DNA from: Echinometra lucunter | Taxonomy: Eukaryota; Echinodermata; Echinoidea; Camarodonta; Echinometridae | Length of the DNA: 64,000 nucleotides | Assembly (NCBI GenBank): GCA_029962745.1 | Contig: CM057161.1 | Location: forward strand, 5,817,815 to 5,881,814 | Direction: 5' to 3' | Part shown: piece after piece, positions 1 through 11,560 of the stretch | Numbering within the stretch: the stretch's first letter is position 1 | Layout of the letters: every line of letters starts with the position of its first letter | The notes under the pieces: generated by a model | Seen by the model: only the letters and a program-made list of their open reading frames with translations | What the model was told of the DNA's origin: nothing | The model's database searches: none | Position numbers and translations under genes: made by a program

Positions 1-156
1 CTCATGCATGACGTGACAGATCAATCTCATTTTCAAACAGAAGTTAGTCAGTAAGTGTAGGAACACTCCTGCCAAATGATTTTCCTAAAAACGTCTTCGT
101 TAAAAAGTTATGCTATTTTGAATTAGGGGGAGTTCCTTTTTTTGTTGTGTTTATTT

Positions 157-1290
157 TCAAACCATGATCTTTGTATCATACCTTAATTGCTCTTTGACAT
201 TGTTTCCATAACTTGAAATGATAGTTTTAATGTGTCCTCCAATGCTTCTGATGACCTCCTGAATGCGATGTGGCTTGCTGGAGATGACTGAGAGACTCAC
301 TGTACTCCACAGAAATTTATTTCTCTTGGACCTGTTTAATGGCTTACCCCAGTGCCTTGGAATTGAATGGTTGCCTGTCTGCGAACTTGTCTTTCACCAC
401 CTTCGAGAAATTTTCTATGGAATTGGGATCAGGGCTGTTCCCATGCCAGTCTAGTCTAGAACTCTGAGTTTGTTCTTTGACAAGAAGTCCATTACATCCT
501 TGGACCTTTGACATGGAGCACCATGCATCTTACATGAACATCTTGCATTTGTGGGTATCCATGCTGGTTTTCAGCCTGTAAGAGTGTGACATATTTGGGA
601 CCATTCGTACTGGTGGTGGGTGGTAGGAAGAACAGACCTGGGGCCTGTAACACAAAGGTTTGCGATCGATCGCAAATTTAAAGCAACCATTCTGATTGGT
701 CCAGGGTCACCTTTTTGAACGAGATAGGCATGAAACAATGGTCTTGATTGGCTGTTACAACTTTGCGATTGATTGCAAATCTTTGTGTTACGGGGCCCAG
801 ATGTTCCAGCATGGGACACTTACCCTATACCATGTGGCTTGGGGGATGTTTCATTTTCGCAACTATGTAGCATAAAATCTCCTTCCTATAGGTCTTCGGA
901 CATGGGATTTGCGAGGCCCAAATTTTTGCACAATTGATTTATCATAAAACAAAACTTTGGTCCAGGCTTGTACAGCCAAGGACTCGTGTTTTCTGGCAAA
1001 GCTGAGCAGCTTCACCTTCATTTCCTTAGTGAGAAGGGGTTTACGGGCAGGTTTATGTGACCTGGGGCCAAATTCTCTCCTCAAACGGCGAGATGAGCTA
1101 CTCGTACTGCCATTTGCCCCTGTGGACTGCAAAACTGCCTCGATCTTTCGACAAGAAGTTGAAAGATTCTTTACAACGCATAGCATGGTCTTCACGTGGG
1201 GTAGATTTTCTTGGACAACCACTTCTCTTCTGGTCAGAAAATGACCCATTTCTTTGGAATTTTGAAATGGTATTGCACACAACAGTTTTG
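157..1290 (-). pseudogene. Tc1-like (Tc1/mariner) transposase remnant
   Basis: Read on the minus strand, broken frames give a Tc1-type order of motifs: PRKSTPREDH near the N-terminus, PARKPLLTKEMK and KVLFYDKS (first catalytic Asp region) near 930-1080, VRRPIGRRF, then MFM-stop-DAWCS (second Asp) near 530-550, LDWHGNSPDPNSIEN (the Glu of a DD34E triad) near 400-450, and a C-terminal tail ending at a TGA at 157-159. Frameshifts, in-frame stops and the MITE at 640-798 mean it cannot encode an active enzyme. The family cuts and pastes DNA at TA dinucleotides. Terminal inverted repeats were not confidently found. The motif order makes the family secure; the exact limits are approximate. Confidence 0.85.
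640..798. mobile_element. MITE (CTGTAACACAAAG ends) inside the Tc1 remnant
   Basis: A 159-bp element with inverted ends: the left reads GGGGCCTGTAACACAAAG followed by TTTGCGATCGATCGCAAA; the right, reverse-complemented, reads GGGCCCCGTAACACAAAG followed by TTTGCAATCAATCGCAAA. It separates the central and C-terminal parts of the minus-strand Tc1 transposase, so it inserted into an existing Tc1 copy. There is no coding capacity. The flanking duplication is not clear, so the superfamily is not assigned. Confidence 0.75.
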
Positions 1291-1592
1291 CTGCAACCAG
1301 TCGTCTTAATGATTTGACGTTCAGAGTAGCCTTCTTGATGGAGGGTTAATATTTCAGGCCCTTTGATCCTGACTTAGACTGGCTTTTTTGCCCATGCTGC
1401 AAGAGAGACAAAATGCCCTAGAAGATGCTCTAAAATGCCTCATTCATATGGGTTTGTGCCATCTCTTGCGTTACTTGATCACTTTAGTGAACATGCTATG
1501 TAATCACGATAATCATTCAATGAGACGAAAGAATGTATTCCAAATTATTTAAACACCCACAAATTCCCACTTATGCAAATGATGGGTAAAAT

Positions 1593-2830
1593 GTGCTAAT
1601 TCTTCCCTTGAACTTTTCCCTTTATCTACTTTCATTCCCTCTCTTATTTTCTCTTTCCACCTCACTTTCTCCCCTTCACCTCTCACTCTTTCCTATCTCC
1701 CATTCTCCCCTTCACTCTCCTGTCTATTTACTCTCTTTCCCTCTTTCATTTTCCTTCTCCACCTCACTCTCTCCCCTCCCCTATCCCTCACTCCTATCTC
1801 TCATTTTCCCTCTCCAGCTCACTCTCCATCCCTCTTCTCACTTCTGCAACTCTCATTTCATTCTTATTTCATTCTTATTCTCTATTTTCCATCCCTCTCC
1901 TCTTCTCCCTTCTCCCTCCTTATGATCGCAGTCTTCCTCTCCCCCTCCTCCTATCCCGTTCTCTCGCCACCCCCTCTCAGTCTCTCTATTTACTCTCTAT
2001 ACCCTGGTTTGTTGACCTTGTTGACTTGGTACATTTATGGAGTATCCACATCTTAAGCTTGGGTAATAATATCCAAGTCCTTTGGAAGCGCAAAGAGACG
2101 TTACATCATAATGTAATATGCGCTATACAAGAACTGTATATTATTATTTATTATTGCAGGTGCAAAAGATTCCAGTCGCCACCCTCACGACCTTGGAATA
2201 TGCTTGGATGAATTCCCTGGCTTCCTCTAACTCCAGTTTTCTTTTTGCCCTCTCCCTATTTTTTTCTTCTTCATTCCATTCCCCTCCCTCATTCTTTCTT
2301 TCATTCTCTTCCTATTCTCTCACTCCCTTTCCTTCTCCCCAACACCCCCTGTTTCTTTATATTAACTATCATGTCCTAATTCTCCCCTCCTCTCTCTCCT
2401 TTCCACTCTCTTTCCACTCTTTCATTTTCCTTCTCCACCTCGCTTTCTCCCTTCCGCTCCCACCTTCGTATCTCTCATGTTTCCTCTCCATCTCCCCCTT
2501 CTTAATATCCAGTCTCTTTCTTAACATGCTTACTGACCTGGAACATTAATGATGCATTTACATCTACAGAGTGATGTTCATCGCGACCTCCGACTTCTAC
2601 TTTCTCTCGGTGAAGTTCCTTGATCTCTCTCCTCCCTCTTTTTTCTGTCCTTTCTCTCTCATTCTCTCCCTTTCCTCTTTTTTCTTTCCTTTTCTCCTCA
2701 TTCCCATTCCTATTACTCACCCAGGCTTTCATTTCCCCACTGTTTGTCGCTCTCTCTCCAATTTTCTTTCTCAGCCTATCTCTCCTTCACTCTTTCCCCT
2801 CTCTCTCTCTTGCATGCGTTCCAGAGAGCG
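1593..2830 (+). repeat. Polypyrimidine (CT-rich) low-complexity blocks
   Basis: The plus strand is dominated by C and T in three blocks, about 1593-1990, 2225-2520 and 2605-2830, separated by ordinary sequence with an ATT-rich patch near 2140-2155. Open frames through here translate to Ser/Leu/Phe/Pro-rich strings (and Arg/Glu/Lys-rich on the other strand), as expected from composition rather than coding. Such homopyrimidine tracts can form triplex DNA. Confidence 0.85.
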
Positions 2831-3379
2831 TTCACCATCTACCCAAGATTTCCACCGCAGCCCTGAACTTCTAAAATCACCCTTAGTGAATCTCATGATG
2901 ACTTTTAATAGCCTCTTAGTTGGTTTTCTAGCGGATCAATTTGAGAGTACAATTACCAATTAAACGCAACCAATGTCCTGCAGACAACATCCTATACAAA
3001 TTAAAAAGTCGCCAACAAGAAGCATGATACGCCAAATCACACCTATTTTTTTTTTCCTTGGGAACTGGGATAGGAAATACAAGCATTCGGTGTTGTGCCT
3101 TTTCTTTATATTGTTAATAAGTGTCCCATTTCAAGTGGTAATTTGTTGACAGGCAGAAAAGGGTAAACTCGTAGCATGATAAAGAGTTGATTTGCTCTTA
3201 ATTGGCGAATCATCCGGTATAGTTTAAATAGTTTTCAAACTAACCGCTAAAAAAAGGTTAACAGTTAACATCAACAAAGGCAAATGAACTGAAGTGAATT
3301 AAAAACTATTACATGAGTAAGAATATAAAACAGAAAGAATGAAATATGGTCCACACATATTCTCTTTTCTGTTCGAAAG
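2831..3379. other. Unassigned intergenic sequence
   Basis: AT-rich sequence with no convincing ORF, inverted repeat or known element. A T-run lies near 3049-3057. Confidence 0.5.
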
Positions 3380-4020
3380 GACCGAACGTGAATAATTATT
3401 TTAAATCCTTGGGTTGATAAACAGCAACAAGGAAATCGCTTCAGCAGGTTCACTTAAAGATTCGTGTATTTTTTTTTTTTTTTTTTTGGGGGGGGGGGTA
3501 TGTTGAGGAGATGAAAGATAAAACGATAGCGAGGGCAAAATGTAATCAGATCACTGAAATTGCCGAAAATGGTAAAATGAAGACTTTCAGATTACTCATT
3601 TCGCCCGAGGGTAAAATGTTCTGATAATGAGTTTCAGTTCTACCATCAATCAAGACATAAATGTCCCGTATCAAAATATGAAAGATGTATATTATGAAAT
3701 TTGTTTTATAAAAAAAATAAATTTTTCTGATCTTGAATGCTGATTTTTAAACCCTCCGGTTGATAAATAGTGAGATGGAAAACCACTAAACAGCAGATTT
3801 AAGGATTCGCGCGCGCTCGCGCATGTGGGTGGGGGTGTGCGTGCTTATGTGTGTGTTATGTGTGAAATAAACATGTGCGCAGTATAATCCATCTTCCCAA
3901 ACAATAATCAAAGAGCCGAAATTGCCGAAAATGGTAAAATGAAGGTCTTCAAATATCCGATTCGCCCAAGGCTAGAAATTTCCGATAATGCATGTTTGAG
4001 AAAACACATCAATCACAACC
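3380..4020. repeat. Diverged two-copy tandem duplication (~360 bp unit)
   Basis: Two blocks share a recognisable order of phrases: GGTTGATAAACAG followed by TTAAAGATTCG near 3410-3465 matches GGTTGATAAATAG followed by TTAAGGATTCG near 3760-3808; and GAAATTGCCGAAAATGG near 3557 matches the same phrase near 3918, each followed by TTCGCCC. The homopolymer run at 3471-3499 falls in copy 1, and a GC/GT-rich stretch takes its place in copy 2. No coding potential. Confidence 0.65.
3470..3499 (+). repeat. Poly-T/poly-G junction
   Basis: An uninterrupted run of T passes directly into a run of about 11 G. Similar T-to-G junctions occur near 9261-9290. The G-run could form a G-quadruplex; it is also a likely site of sequencing error. 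Confidence 0.8.
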
Positions 4021-4619
4021 TGAACATTTCTTAATCACATTTTATGTCCAGCATTAATACTCAATTCCTGTAATAGGTGAAAACTAATCTGTGTTTGCAT
4101 TTGACATCTGCGGGAAACTTTTCGCTTACGAAAAATTCAGCAATATACATTTGCAAAGTTTAATCCATCTTCACCAATAATTGTTGCTGAATTTGCGCAG
4201 AATCCTGGAAGGGTTGTCAATTCTTTCAAGGAAGAAGTGATCTGATTACTTTGTCCTTAGTAGCATGACGTAACTCAATACAACAATGCATATTGAACAC
4301 TGACAGGTATCATGGCCGAGGGTACAGCTGAGACCCAGTTGAAAGAAGGGTCATAAGAACCGCACTTTACGCAACAAGTTAAAGTAAACATGAAAAGACC
4401 TTGGAATTTTACATCAATCTTTTTTTAAGAAAGGAAAAAGGTTGTTGACAAAATATGAGCCAATCGTCTTATACTGCTGACTACCATCAAGAAATGATAA
4501 TTTAATGAGTTCAAGACATCGATATAAACTAATACAATCAGGTAAACATAGCCATCACAAAAACTAAAGTCGTGCATAACTATAGTTAGTAAAATTCCTA
4601 TTTGAAATGCTATTAAACC
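4021..4619. other. Unassigned sequence
   Basis: No supported gene. A phrase near 4152-4180 (GCAAAGTTTAATCCATCTTC) echoes the sequence at 3878-3897, so a third, very decayed unit of the neighbouring tandem duplication may extend here. Confidence 0.4.
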
Positions 4620-5511
4620 AGAGGTAGGATGAGGGAGGGTGTGTGTGAGGGTGTGTGAAGGGTGAAGGGTGTGTGGGTGTGTGTGGGGGTGTACTCGTGT
4701 GTGAGTTCGAGCCAGGAATTTCGGCAAAATATTTTGATCACCCCCCCTCCCACTCCTCGAAACCACCGGCGTATAAATCCACTTTGAGGAGTGGGGGGCG
4801 GGGGGGATGATTGACTTTTTTGCCGATTTTTTTTTCTGTCGAACTCACTCTTAAGTATAAACCACACGCCCTCACCCGCCTGCGCAGACCCCCTTACACA
4901 AAATTTTAATTTTTATCTTGTGAGCAAGCGAAGCGAGCGAGCCAAAAATTATCACTTTTCTGGTTTTCAATCGCATTTTCAAATAGAAATTCTAAAATAT
5001 GATGAGCGAGCGAAGCGAGCGAGCCAAAAATAACCACTTTTCTGGTTATCAATCACATTTTCAAATAAAAATTCTAAAATAGTGATGAGCGAGCAAAGCG
5101 AGCGAGTCAAAAAATAACCACTTTTCTGGTTTTCAATCGCTTTTTCAAATGAAAATTCGAAAATATGACGATCGAGCGAAGCGAGCGACTAGCCAATCGC
5201 ATTTTCAATCGCATTTTTCTAAAAAATAACCACTTTTCTGGTTTTCAATTGCTTTTTCAAATGAAAATTCGAAAATATGACGATCGAGCGAAGCGAGAGA
5301 CTAGCCAATCGCATTTTCAATCGCATTTTCAAATAGAAATTCTGGAATATGATGGTTGTTTGAGGCAGATTATTGAAAATTATATTTCAAGATTAATTCA
5401 AATATTTCTTCCTTAAAAAGTGTGTGTGTGGGGGATATTTGTACACGCCATTCCCCCCCTCTCAAAAAAGTGTGTGGGGGATATATCCCCCATCCCCCCT
5501 GTATTTACGCC
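4620..5511. mobile_element. Composite of two head-to-head GGCGTAAATCC-family MITEs
   Basis: Positions 4768-5511 are bounded by GGCGTATAAATCC on the left and GTATTTACGCC on the right. Its order of segments is the reverse complement of the 385-bp element at 40871-41255: poly-G/CCCC block, a unit with GCGAGCGAG, GTGTGGGGGTCTGCG, ACTC-GTGTGAGTTC, ATCATCCC and CACTCCTC. Positions 4620-4767 hold the matching end of a second copy in the opposite orientation, so the two copies meet at 4768. There is no transposase. The internal repeat is expanded (next entry). Confidence 0.7.
4915..5360 (+). repeat. ~83-bp minisatellite with GCGAGCGAAGCGAGCGAG core, five copies
   Basis: Successive units start near 4920, 5003, 5086, 5165 and 5281. 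Each has GAGCGAGCGAAGCGAGCGAG, then ACCACTTTTCTGGTTTTCAA, CAAATAGAAATTC and AAAATATGA. The fourth is enlarged by a partial internal duplication. The related MITE at 40871-41255 carries a single diverged copy, so this array arose by local expansion inside the transposon. Confidence 0.85.
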
Positions 5512-6119
5512 AATGCTCGAAACAGATTTACCCCGGTGTTTAGGAACCATTTGGGTCATTACGATATTTGAGATGCTGTTTACTCTAGTGAAATCTTCCA
5601 ATTGACTAATGAACAACAAGTTCTTAGATACTGTGATATAATAATTTATCGGGCTGTTTAAAATAGAAAACAAGTTCTATTCACCAGCGTTCACTATGAA
5701 ATTACTTTTACGGGCATACTCACTGTAACTTTTCAATTTGAAGCTTTCATATTTGGGAATACTGTTTTGATACCCACGGTATTTCAAATGCTTTCAAGAC
5801 GAGAAAATAAGAATTGAGAATATCTTCCTCTTTTGAGCATAATGATTCAGAACCTAGCTCGAAAATACTTTAATGTGACACAGGGATCAAGTCGAATCAT
5901 ATTTAAGTATTTCGGAACGTACTTCCATGTCACTATGTAACCATAGCAAGCAAGCTGATCAGGCAAGAAATCCAAAGAAAAAAAGAGAGTAGCTGGCAGG
6001 AGGAAAGAAAGAAAGAAAGGAAAAAAGTAGGGAGGAGAGAGATGAAACGGAGACAGATGGTGATGAAAAAGTGGTCTCTAAATCATTAATTGGCCGGCCG
6101 TCCTACTGTGGCAGTTTAA
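5512..6119. other. Unassigned sequence
   Basis: No gene or element recognised. A purine-rich (GAAA)n patch lies at about 5996-6050. Confidence 0.4.
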
Positions 6120-7110
6120 GGAGCATCATCAATTGTGTATCGGTTTCATTGATAGATTTCGAGGAAACCGAGAGGCACTTGATGAGATTTCAAGACTGCC
6201 TTCTGGCGGAGCCTAACTTCTCTCAACAGCATTGGACAAAAGGTTCAATCGTCCGCTTCTTTCGAGCGTTATCCCTTTTTGGGCATATTAATATCAAACA
6301 AGTATTATATCTTGTACAGTTATGGTCAAAATTACGTATTCTCTACTCCAAAATGCGCATAATATTATCTGAGTTGCGAAGAGAAGCATGTACGTTAGTC
6401 GAACACGTAGATGTACCCCTATTGTTGATTTGGGATATTTTTTTTCAAATTATTTTTTTCTTGGAGTAGACCAATGATTTTTTTTTCATTGAATTTATAT
6501 TTCGTTTCTCAATGCTCTTTGTAGTTTTTATGTTAAAATTTCCTATCGCCGAATAACCTATCGTGAATTACTGTGCGTATCCAAATTCTGTGCCATATCT
6601 TTCTATTGTAGGTCGTATTTTGTTAGGGAGTATGTCTTTCGAGGAAACTTAGAGGCAATTGATGATATTTTAAGACTACCTTCAAGTTAAAAGGACCAGA
6701 GAATGGGTCCATTTCTTTCTAGGATTAAGTATGCCGGGGAATTTTTTTGCCATTGTCAAATTGTGTCCAATTAGCTTTCCCCCAATTTTTGCCCAACTAC
6801 TGCCTAAATAGAAATCGTTTTATACTCAACAACATGCTCACATGTAAAAGATACCAACTGTTTTGTGGATAAACTTGCTCACAATGTCTAACGCATATTC
6901 TCTGTTGCTCACTTTAAGGATTTCCCGTAAGTATTTTTTTTGTAACTGCTAGAACGAACAGAGTATATAGCATGAAGTGCAATATTCAAAAAGCAAAGTT
7001 TTTTTTTTTGCTTACTAATCATAAAGTTTGCATCGATTTCATAGAAGATTCGAGGAAAATTAGTTTTTGCTGAGAGGATTTAAGGCTGCCTTCTGGCGGT
7101 ACCCAACACC
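6120..7110 (+). repeat. Three spaced copies of a ~55-bp motif
   Basis: The phrase CGAGGAAAC followed by GAGGCA, TTGATGA, ATTTCAAGACTGCC and TTCTGGCGG occurs at 6159-6211. A diverged copy lies at 6639-6692 (CGAGGAAACTTAGAGGCAAT), and a third at 7050-7100 (ends GGCTGCCTTCTGGCGG). Spacing is about 480 and 410 bp; the sequence between is not obviously alike. A 132-residue ORF at 6071-6469 covers only the first copy and resembles nothing I know. It could be a decayed large-unit tandem repeat or remnants of one repeated element. Confidence 0.55.
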
Positions 7111-7351
7111 TTTCGGAAGGAACGGTTGAAGGGCACAGACCATCCATCCATCCACTTCTTGCTTGTCAAAATCAAATAAAGTTGAAATCTTTTTCACAAT
7201 CTGGACAACTCCAAATTGTAAAAATTCTCTTCTTTCCTTCTTTTCATTAGCTGTCTAGTTTAACCATTATCATTTTCTTTGTTATGCATGGCCCATCGAA
7301 CAGAATGCTGTTCTTAAGTTGAAAGACAAATTGGGCAAAATTCTTCGGCTA

Positions 7352-7505
7352 GGGGTGTGTTTCATAAAGCTGTTCGTAAGTTACGAACGACTTTACGCAC
7401 TGAGTGCTAATCAGATTCTAATTCATTTACATGTAGCACAAGAAGGTATCACCAGTCGTGCGTAAAGTCGTTTGTAACTTACGAACAGCTTTATGAAACA
7501 CCCCC
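7352..7505. mobile_element. MITE with TTTCATAAAGCTGTTCG ends
   Basis: A ~154-bp near-palindrome. The left arm GGGGTGTGTTTCATAAAGCT continues through GTAAGTTACGAACGACTTTACGCAC; the right arm is its reverse complement with few changes and ends in GAAACACCCCC. The arms are ~50 bp and the ~50-bp centre is unrelated. Non-coding. The tight arm match suggests a fairly recent copy. Confidence 0.85.
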
Positions 7506-8419
7506 AGGACTTTAAAATGGGATTCTTTCAATTTTGTGGCTTCCAAGCATAACAGTTGTCAAGTGTTCATGTTCATATACAACTGTTCTTACAGTGAGCC
7601 TTAACACTACATAATCCATCTAAAGCAAACTATATGAAAAAGGGGGAAAAAAACAAACACAAAAAACCTAACAAGTAAATAAAGGAAGAAGAAAGCAAGC
7701 CGATAAAAGAAACAATATTTCTGACCCAGTTATCGTCCTACGAACATCTGCTCATTGCTGTTACTTTACGTTTACCTTGACTCACAGGCAAAATTCTCTA
7801 CTTCCTGATTCAATATTTATCCTCCGTTTTATCATTTCATCATTCTCTTGTCATCCAACACAAAAAGGTTTCTTTGGCAAAAATTATTACCAAGTACGGT
7901 ACTCCGCAGCGATCAACTTTTCTAACAATATATTGCTTTTACATACAACTTTCATCACGTACATAGCAGTTTAAATAATGCATACCTTACAAACATGAAA
8001 GGTTATAGAAAGGATTCGGGGATTAAAGAGGTTTTTGATTTATTAAAAATAAAGAGCTATTGCTGATAAAAGGCATACATTACATTCTTCCATAGAATTA
8101 AGATATCCAACAGTATATTACAGAATTGACGGCATACTTATTTGGAAGCATATTTCTTATGTCAAATCTATTTTAAAGAATATTCTTTCTGTTTCTTTTT
8201 TTCTACAGCTTATCTAAAACACCTTCTGTTGGAAAGCATCATCGAGAATTTCACTGTGTAATGTTTGCTTGAATTCATGTATACATAGCAATGATATTGA
8301 AGTAAGAATCGAGCGGAAGCTCTCCTCTTTTGCTATTTTCCCCATTTTATGTATTGCATGAAGGGTATTTGTATACATCGAGTTGGTATTCATTAAGAAA
8401 ATACAGAAAAAAATGAAAA
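7506..8419. other. Unassigned sequence
   Basis: AT-rich, no supported gene. The 65-residue frame at 7777-7974 has no recognisable motif. Confidence 0.4.
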
Positions 8420-8552
8420 AGAAATAAAGGAAGATATGAATAAGAGAAAGAAGAGTAGATACAGAGCGTAAAAGAAAACAAAAGAGGAAGAGAAGAGAGG
8501 AAAGGGAGAGAAGGAGTTTAATAAGGGAGTGAAAGAGATACAGGAAGAGGCC

Positions 8553-8586
<34 letters not shown>

Positions 8587-8840
8587 GAGAGGAAGGCAGA
8601 TTGTGGAAGTAAGAGAGAGAGAGAGAGAGAGAGAGAGAAATGTCAGTATATACTCAGTCCTGAAACTACTGCAGTTAATAGAAGGCAAGCGTTATTTTAT
8701 TTAACTGCAAGAAAACAGGAAAATAAAGGAAAGGCAGAGAATAAGGGGGAAGAAGAGAGAGGGGGAGAGAGAGAGAAGAAAGAAAGAGAGAGAGAAAGAG
8801 GGAGAGAGAGCAGAGCAGAGAGGGAGAGAAAAAAGTAACT
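8420..8840 (+). repeat. Purine-rich tract with (GA)n microsatellites
   Basis: The plus strand is almost all A and G, with perfect (GA)n at about 8555-8582 and 8613-8638 and imperfect GA/GGA runs at 8740-8832. The minus-strand ORF at 8701-8928 (Ser/Leu/Phe-rich) is a by-product of this composition. Confidence 0.85.
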
Positions 8841-9260
8841 CTACACAGCATTTCACCAATTCCTCAAAAGCAGAAGATCGATGCTGTCTTCTCATTTTAA
8901 GTAAAGGCCTGCGGGTTGAATCCGACACCTATCATTATCTACTGAGTGCATTACGAAGCAAGATTCCTTATAAAAGGATAGAGGAATCTTTGTAATACCC
9001 ACTTTGTGCGAACAAATTACTCAAATTCAAGACAAGTGGAAGGAGAAACTGTACTATTCAGGATGGGTCGTTAAGCTGTCAATTATCGTTTTAGGCGGTT
9101 TTGTAAGGTAATAATCGTATAATACTAAAAGATTTTCACTCCATCTGAGCGATTCCTGAGAGAAGTTATTGCCAGGTATTTATCATGTTTCTTAACGTTT
9201 TAGTCTGTGATTTTGCCCTTCTCCTTCTTTAACCATTTCACCACAACACTCTTCTTCTTC

Positions 9261-9554
9261 TTTTTTTTTTTTGGGGGGGGGTGGGGTGGGGGGTTCACCA
9301 TTTCCGTTACAAGTCAACACCGAACTAATACTACCAATTACCAGAGATAACTATCCCACTACTACTCCTAATTTTACTGCTACTATTACTAATACTACTA
9401 CTACTACGACGAGGACGGCGACGACTACTACTACCACCACTACTAATAATACTACTACTACTTCTATACTACGACTAGTTTTAATTCTTCTCCTTATACT
9501 ACTTCGACAACAACAACAACTACTACTTCTGCTGCTACTACCTTTTCTGTTCAA
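9261..9554 (+). repeat. Poly-T/poly-G run followed by ACT/CTA trinucleotide repeat
   Basis: A T-run changes to a G-rich run with interspersed T at about 9262-9292, then an imperfect ACT repeat runs from about 9350 to 9540. The 117- and 67-residue ORFs here are Thr/Leu or Val/Ser-rich repeats from the trinucleotide and should not be read as genes. Confidence 0.85.
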
Positions 9555-9559
9555 ATTTT

Positions 9560-11300
9560 ATACTTCCCATATTCTTACTACATGGAGAGAATTAGTAGTT
9601 CAATTCAAAATTTGTCATTTTTGAATGCAAATGATTGATTATTATCACACATGTTGATTCAGGCCAGCCCAGAGCTACAGGTATAGAATATCATCTCCAT
9701 GATGTCCTTGAAAGAGTGAACTGAAGGTTTATGCTGGGTCTTGTTGGAAAGGGTGCCTCTTGCCTGCGGACTCTTTTAATAGAGTAAGCTGTCCTACAAA
9801 AAACATCAAGTGGCATTAATAGTTCTTCTCAGTGATTTGAGATCTGAATACCTTGGAGGGAAGACAAGCTGTACATCCATGCCTTCTGTCGCTTATATGA
9901 ATTTTGGCAAGGAGCACCACTTTTCCTTACAACAGCACGGAAGAAAGCAATGCTGCGGATGAGGAAAGATATTATAAATTTTGATGTTTCGTATTCATGT
10001 TATTAGGTTAACCTGAATTCGGCTGAACATCTACGAAAATCTGACGTTGGACTAAATATTAAGAAGTTTGTCCGTGCATCGACTAGAGTTGACAGCATCT
10101 GAAACCACTTTCACACTTGCAGCTTTCATACCCATTTTATTCACAAAAAAATTAGTCATCGAATTATGAAATCATTGTTTGAATTCCTCCATGCGACGAA
10201 ATTGATATTTTCACTCAAGTTTCAATCAATCCTTGGACTGATTTCCATTGTGGAAATGTCATTGGCAAACGTATTACAAAAACAAAGATTCGATGGGAGA
10301 TCAAATATTTCCTAATAATCCAAAACTAGGTATCAGTGCAAACGTTCCACTGGTAATTATACTCAAATTGTCATCTATACATTCCTAGGGGAATACTGAC
10401 TCGATGGAAGAAACGAATAGAACGAGTGTTTAACAAACCAAAAATGTTTGATTAAAACTTTTCAAACAGTTCATCCAACTCCCGATAGAAGATTTTCAAT
10501 ATTCCCTCTTGACAGTGTCGACGGAACTCCATATCGAGTTGACACAGTTGAAAGAAAATCAAATGGCGGGACAGACGCAATTCGATGCAGTTATGGCTGA
10601 CAATTGAAAGTGAACCATAACATAGAGGATCGTATAACGAATGTGAACCCTATCAGTATCACTATCGTGAATTCGGCGCCTTCTGTAATGTCATTCAGCA
10701 GCGTCACACAGAAATTATGTTTTGGTGAAAGTAAAGTTTCCCCAACAAGTCCTAAAATTTCGTCAAAATAATTCTTCAAAACTTTGAATAAAAAATAAAG
10801 TAGGAGGAGGGGTAAACTATTTTGGGTGTTGTTTAGATAAGAAATGCTGCTTGGATTTTGACAGGAGCCTCAGGCCCATTGCGCAACCCGAAAATCCGTC
10901 AATAATGTTTTCATGGATATATCGATGTTATGATGTTTTTGCCTTCCCGAAGGACATTTGGGTGCGACTCAAGAATATTTTGAAGAAACGAGAATAAGGG
11001 TCTCGAATTACTCAAATCTATCGAGAAGGTAAAGGCAGAGGCTTTATATAGGGTACCAGAGGGTCACAACATTCTCCCATCATGAAAGGAGAAACAAGAA
11101 CTTGAATTTCCAAACACGAAACGAAAAATTTAAAGACAACAACAAAAACAAATGGGAAAACAACGATATCATAATTAAAGAGGGAATTACATTCCACCAA
11201 CCCACCGTGGAAATGATAGAGGTGCCTCAAAGGTTTATATATTATAGTTTCTCCTTGACGATACCTTTTAGGACTTAAATTAAACCACAGATAAACTTCA
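9560..11300. other. Unassigned sequence (1.7 kb)
   Basis: No transposase, RT motif, long inverted repeat or convincing exon seen. Frames at 10591-10779 and 11018-11230 (minus) are short and featureless. Confidence 0.4.
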
Positions 11301-11304
11301 ACCG

Positions 11305-11560
11305 ATGTGTTGGCTCAGTAGGTAGAGCGTCCGCCTCACAATCGGGAGGTCGCGGGTTCGAACCCCGGCCGCGTCATACCAAAAGACGTTAAAAGATGGG
11401 AGTTGCTGCTACCTTCTTTGGCGTTCAAGAATTGAAAAGGATAGAGCAACGTCGATCTGGCGCTGCTCAGTGGCTGCTGGGCCCACGATCAATTGGGCAA
11501 AAAAGAATTTCCTTTCTCGGACAATAAAATCTGGAGAGGAGAAATGTATATGAAACAAAA
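11305..11560 (+). mobile_element. tRNA-derived SINE, tRNA-Val(CAC)-like head
   Basis: The head folds as a tRNA: D stem GCTC/GAGC in TGGCTCAGTAGGTAGAGC (A box), an anticodon loop CTCACAA giving CAC (Val), and GGGTTCGAACCCC (B box and T loop). The acceptor stem has G-T wobbles and one T-C mismatch, the anticodon stem has a C-T mismatch and the T stem a G-G mismatch, so this is a retroposed tRNA-like promoter rather than a working tRNA. An unrelated body of about 180 bp follows (ACGTTAAAAGATGGGAG through AATAAAATCTGGAG). A SINE relies on Pol III and a partner LINE; the partner is unknown. The 3' limit is uncertain. Confidence 0.75.

Noticed and set aside
1593..2963. Several Ser/Leu/Phe/Pro-rich ORFs
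   Set aside because: Composition of polypyrimidine DNA; no conserved motif.
9271..9624. Thr-rich 117-residue ORF
   Set aside because: Generated by the ACT trinucleotide repeat and preceding G-run.
11305..11380. Functional tRNA-Val gene
   Set aside because: Mismatches in acceptor, anticodon and T stems and an attached SINE body indicate a retroposed tRNA-like promoter.
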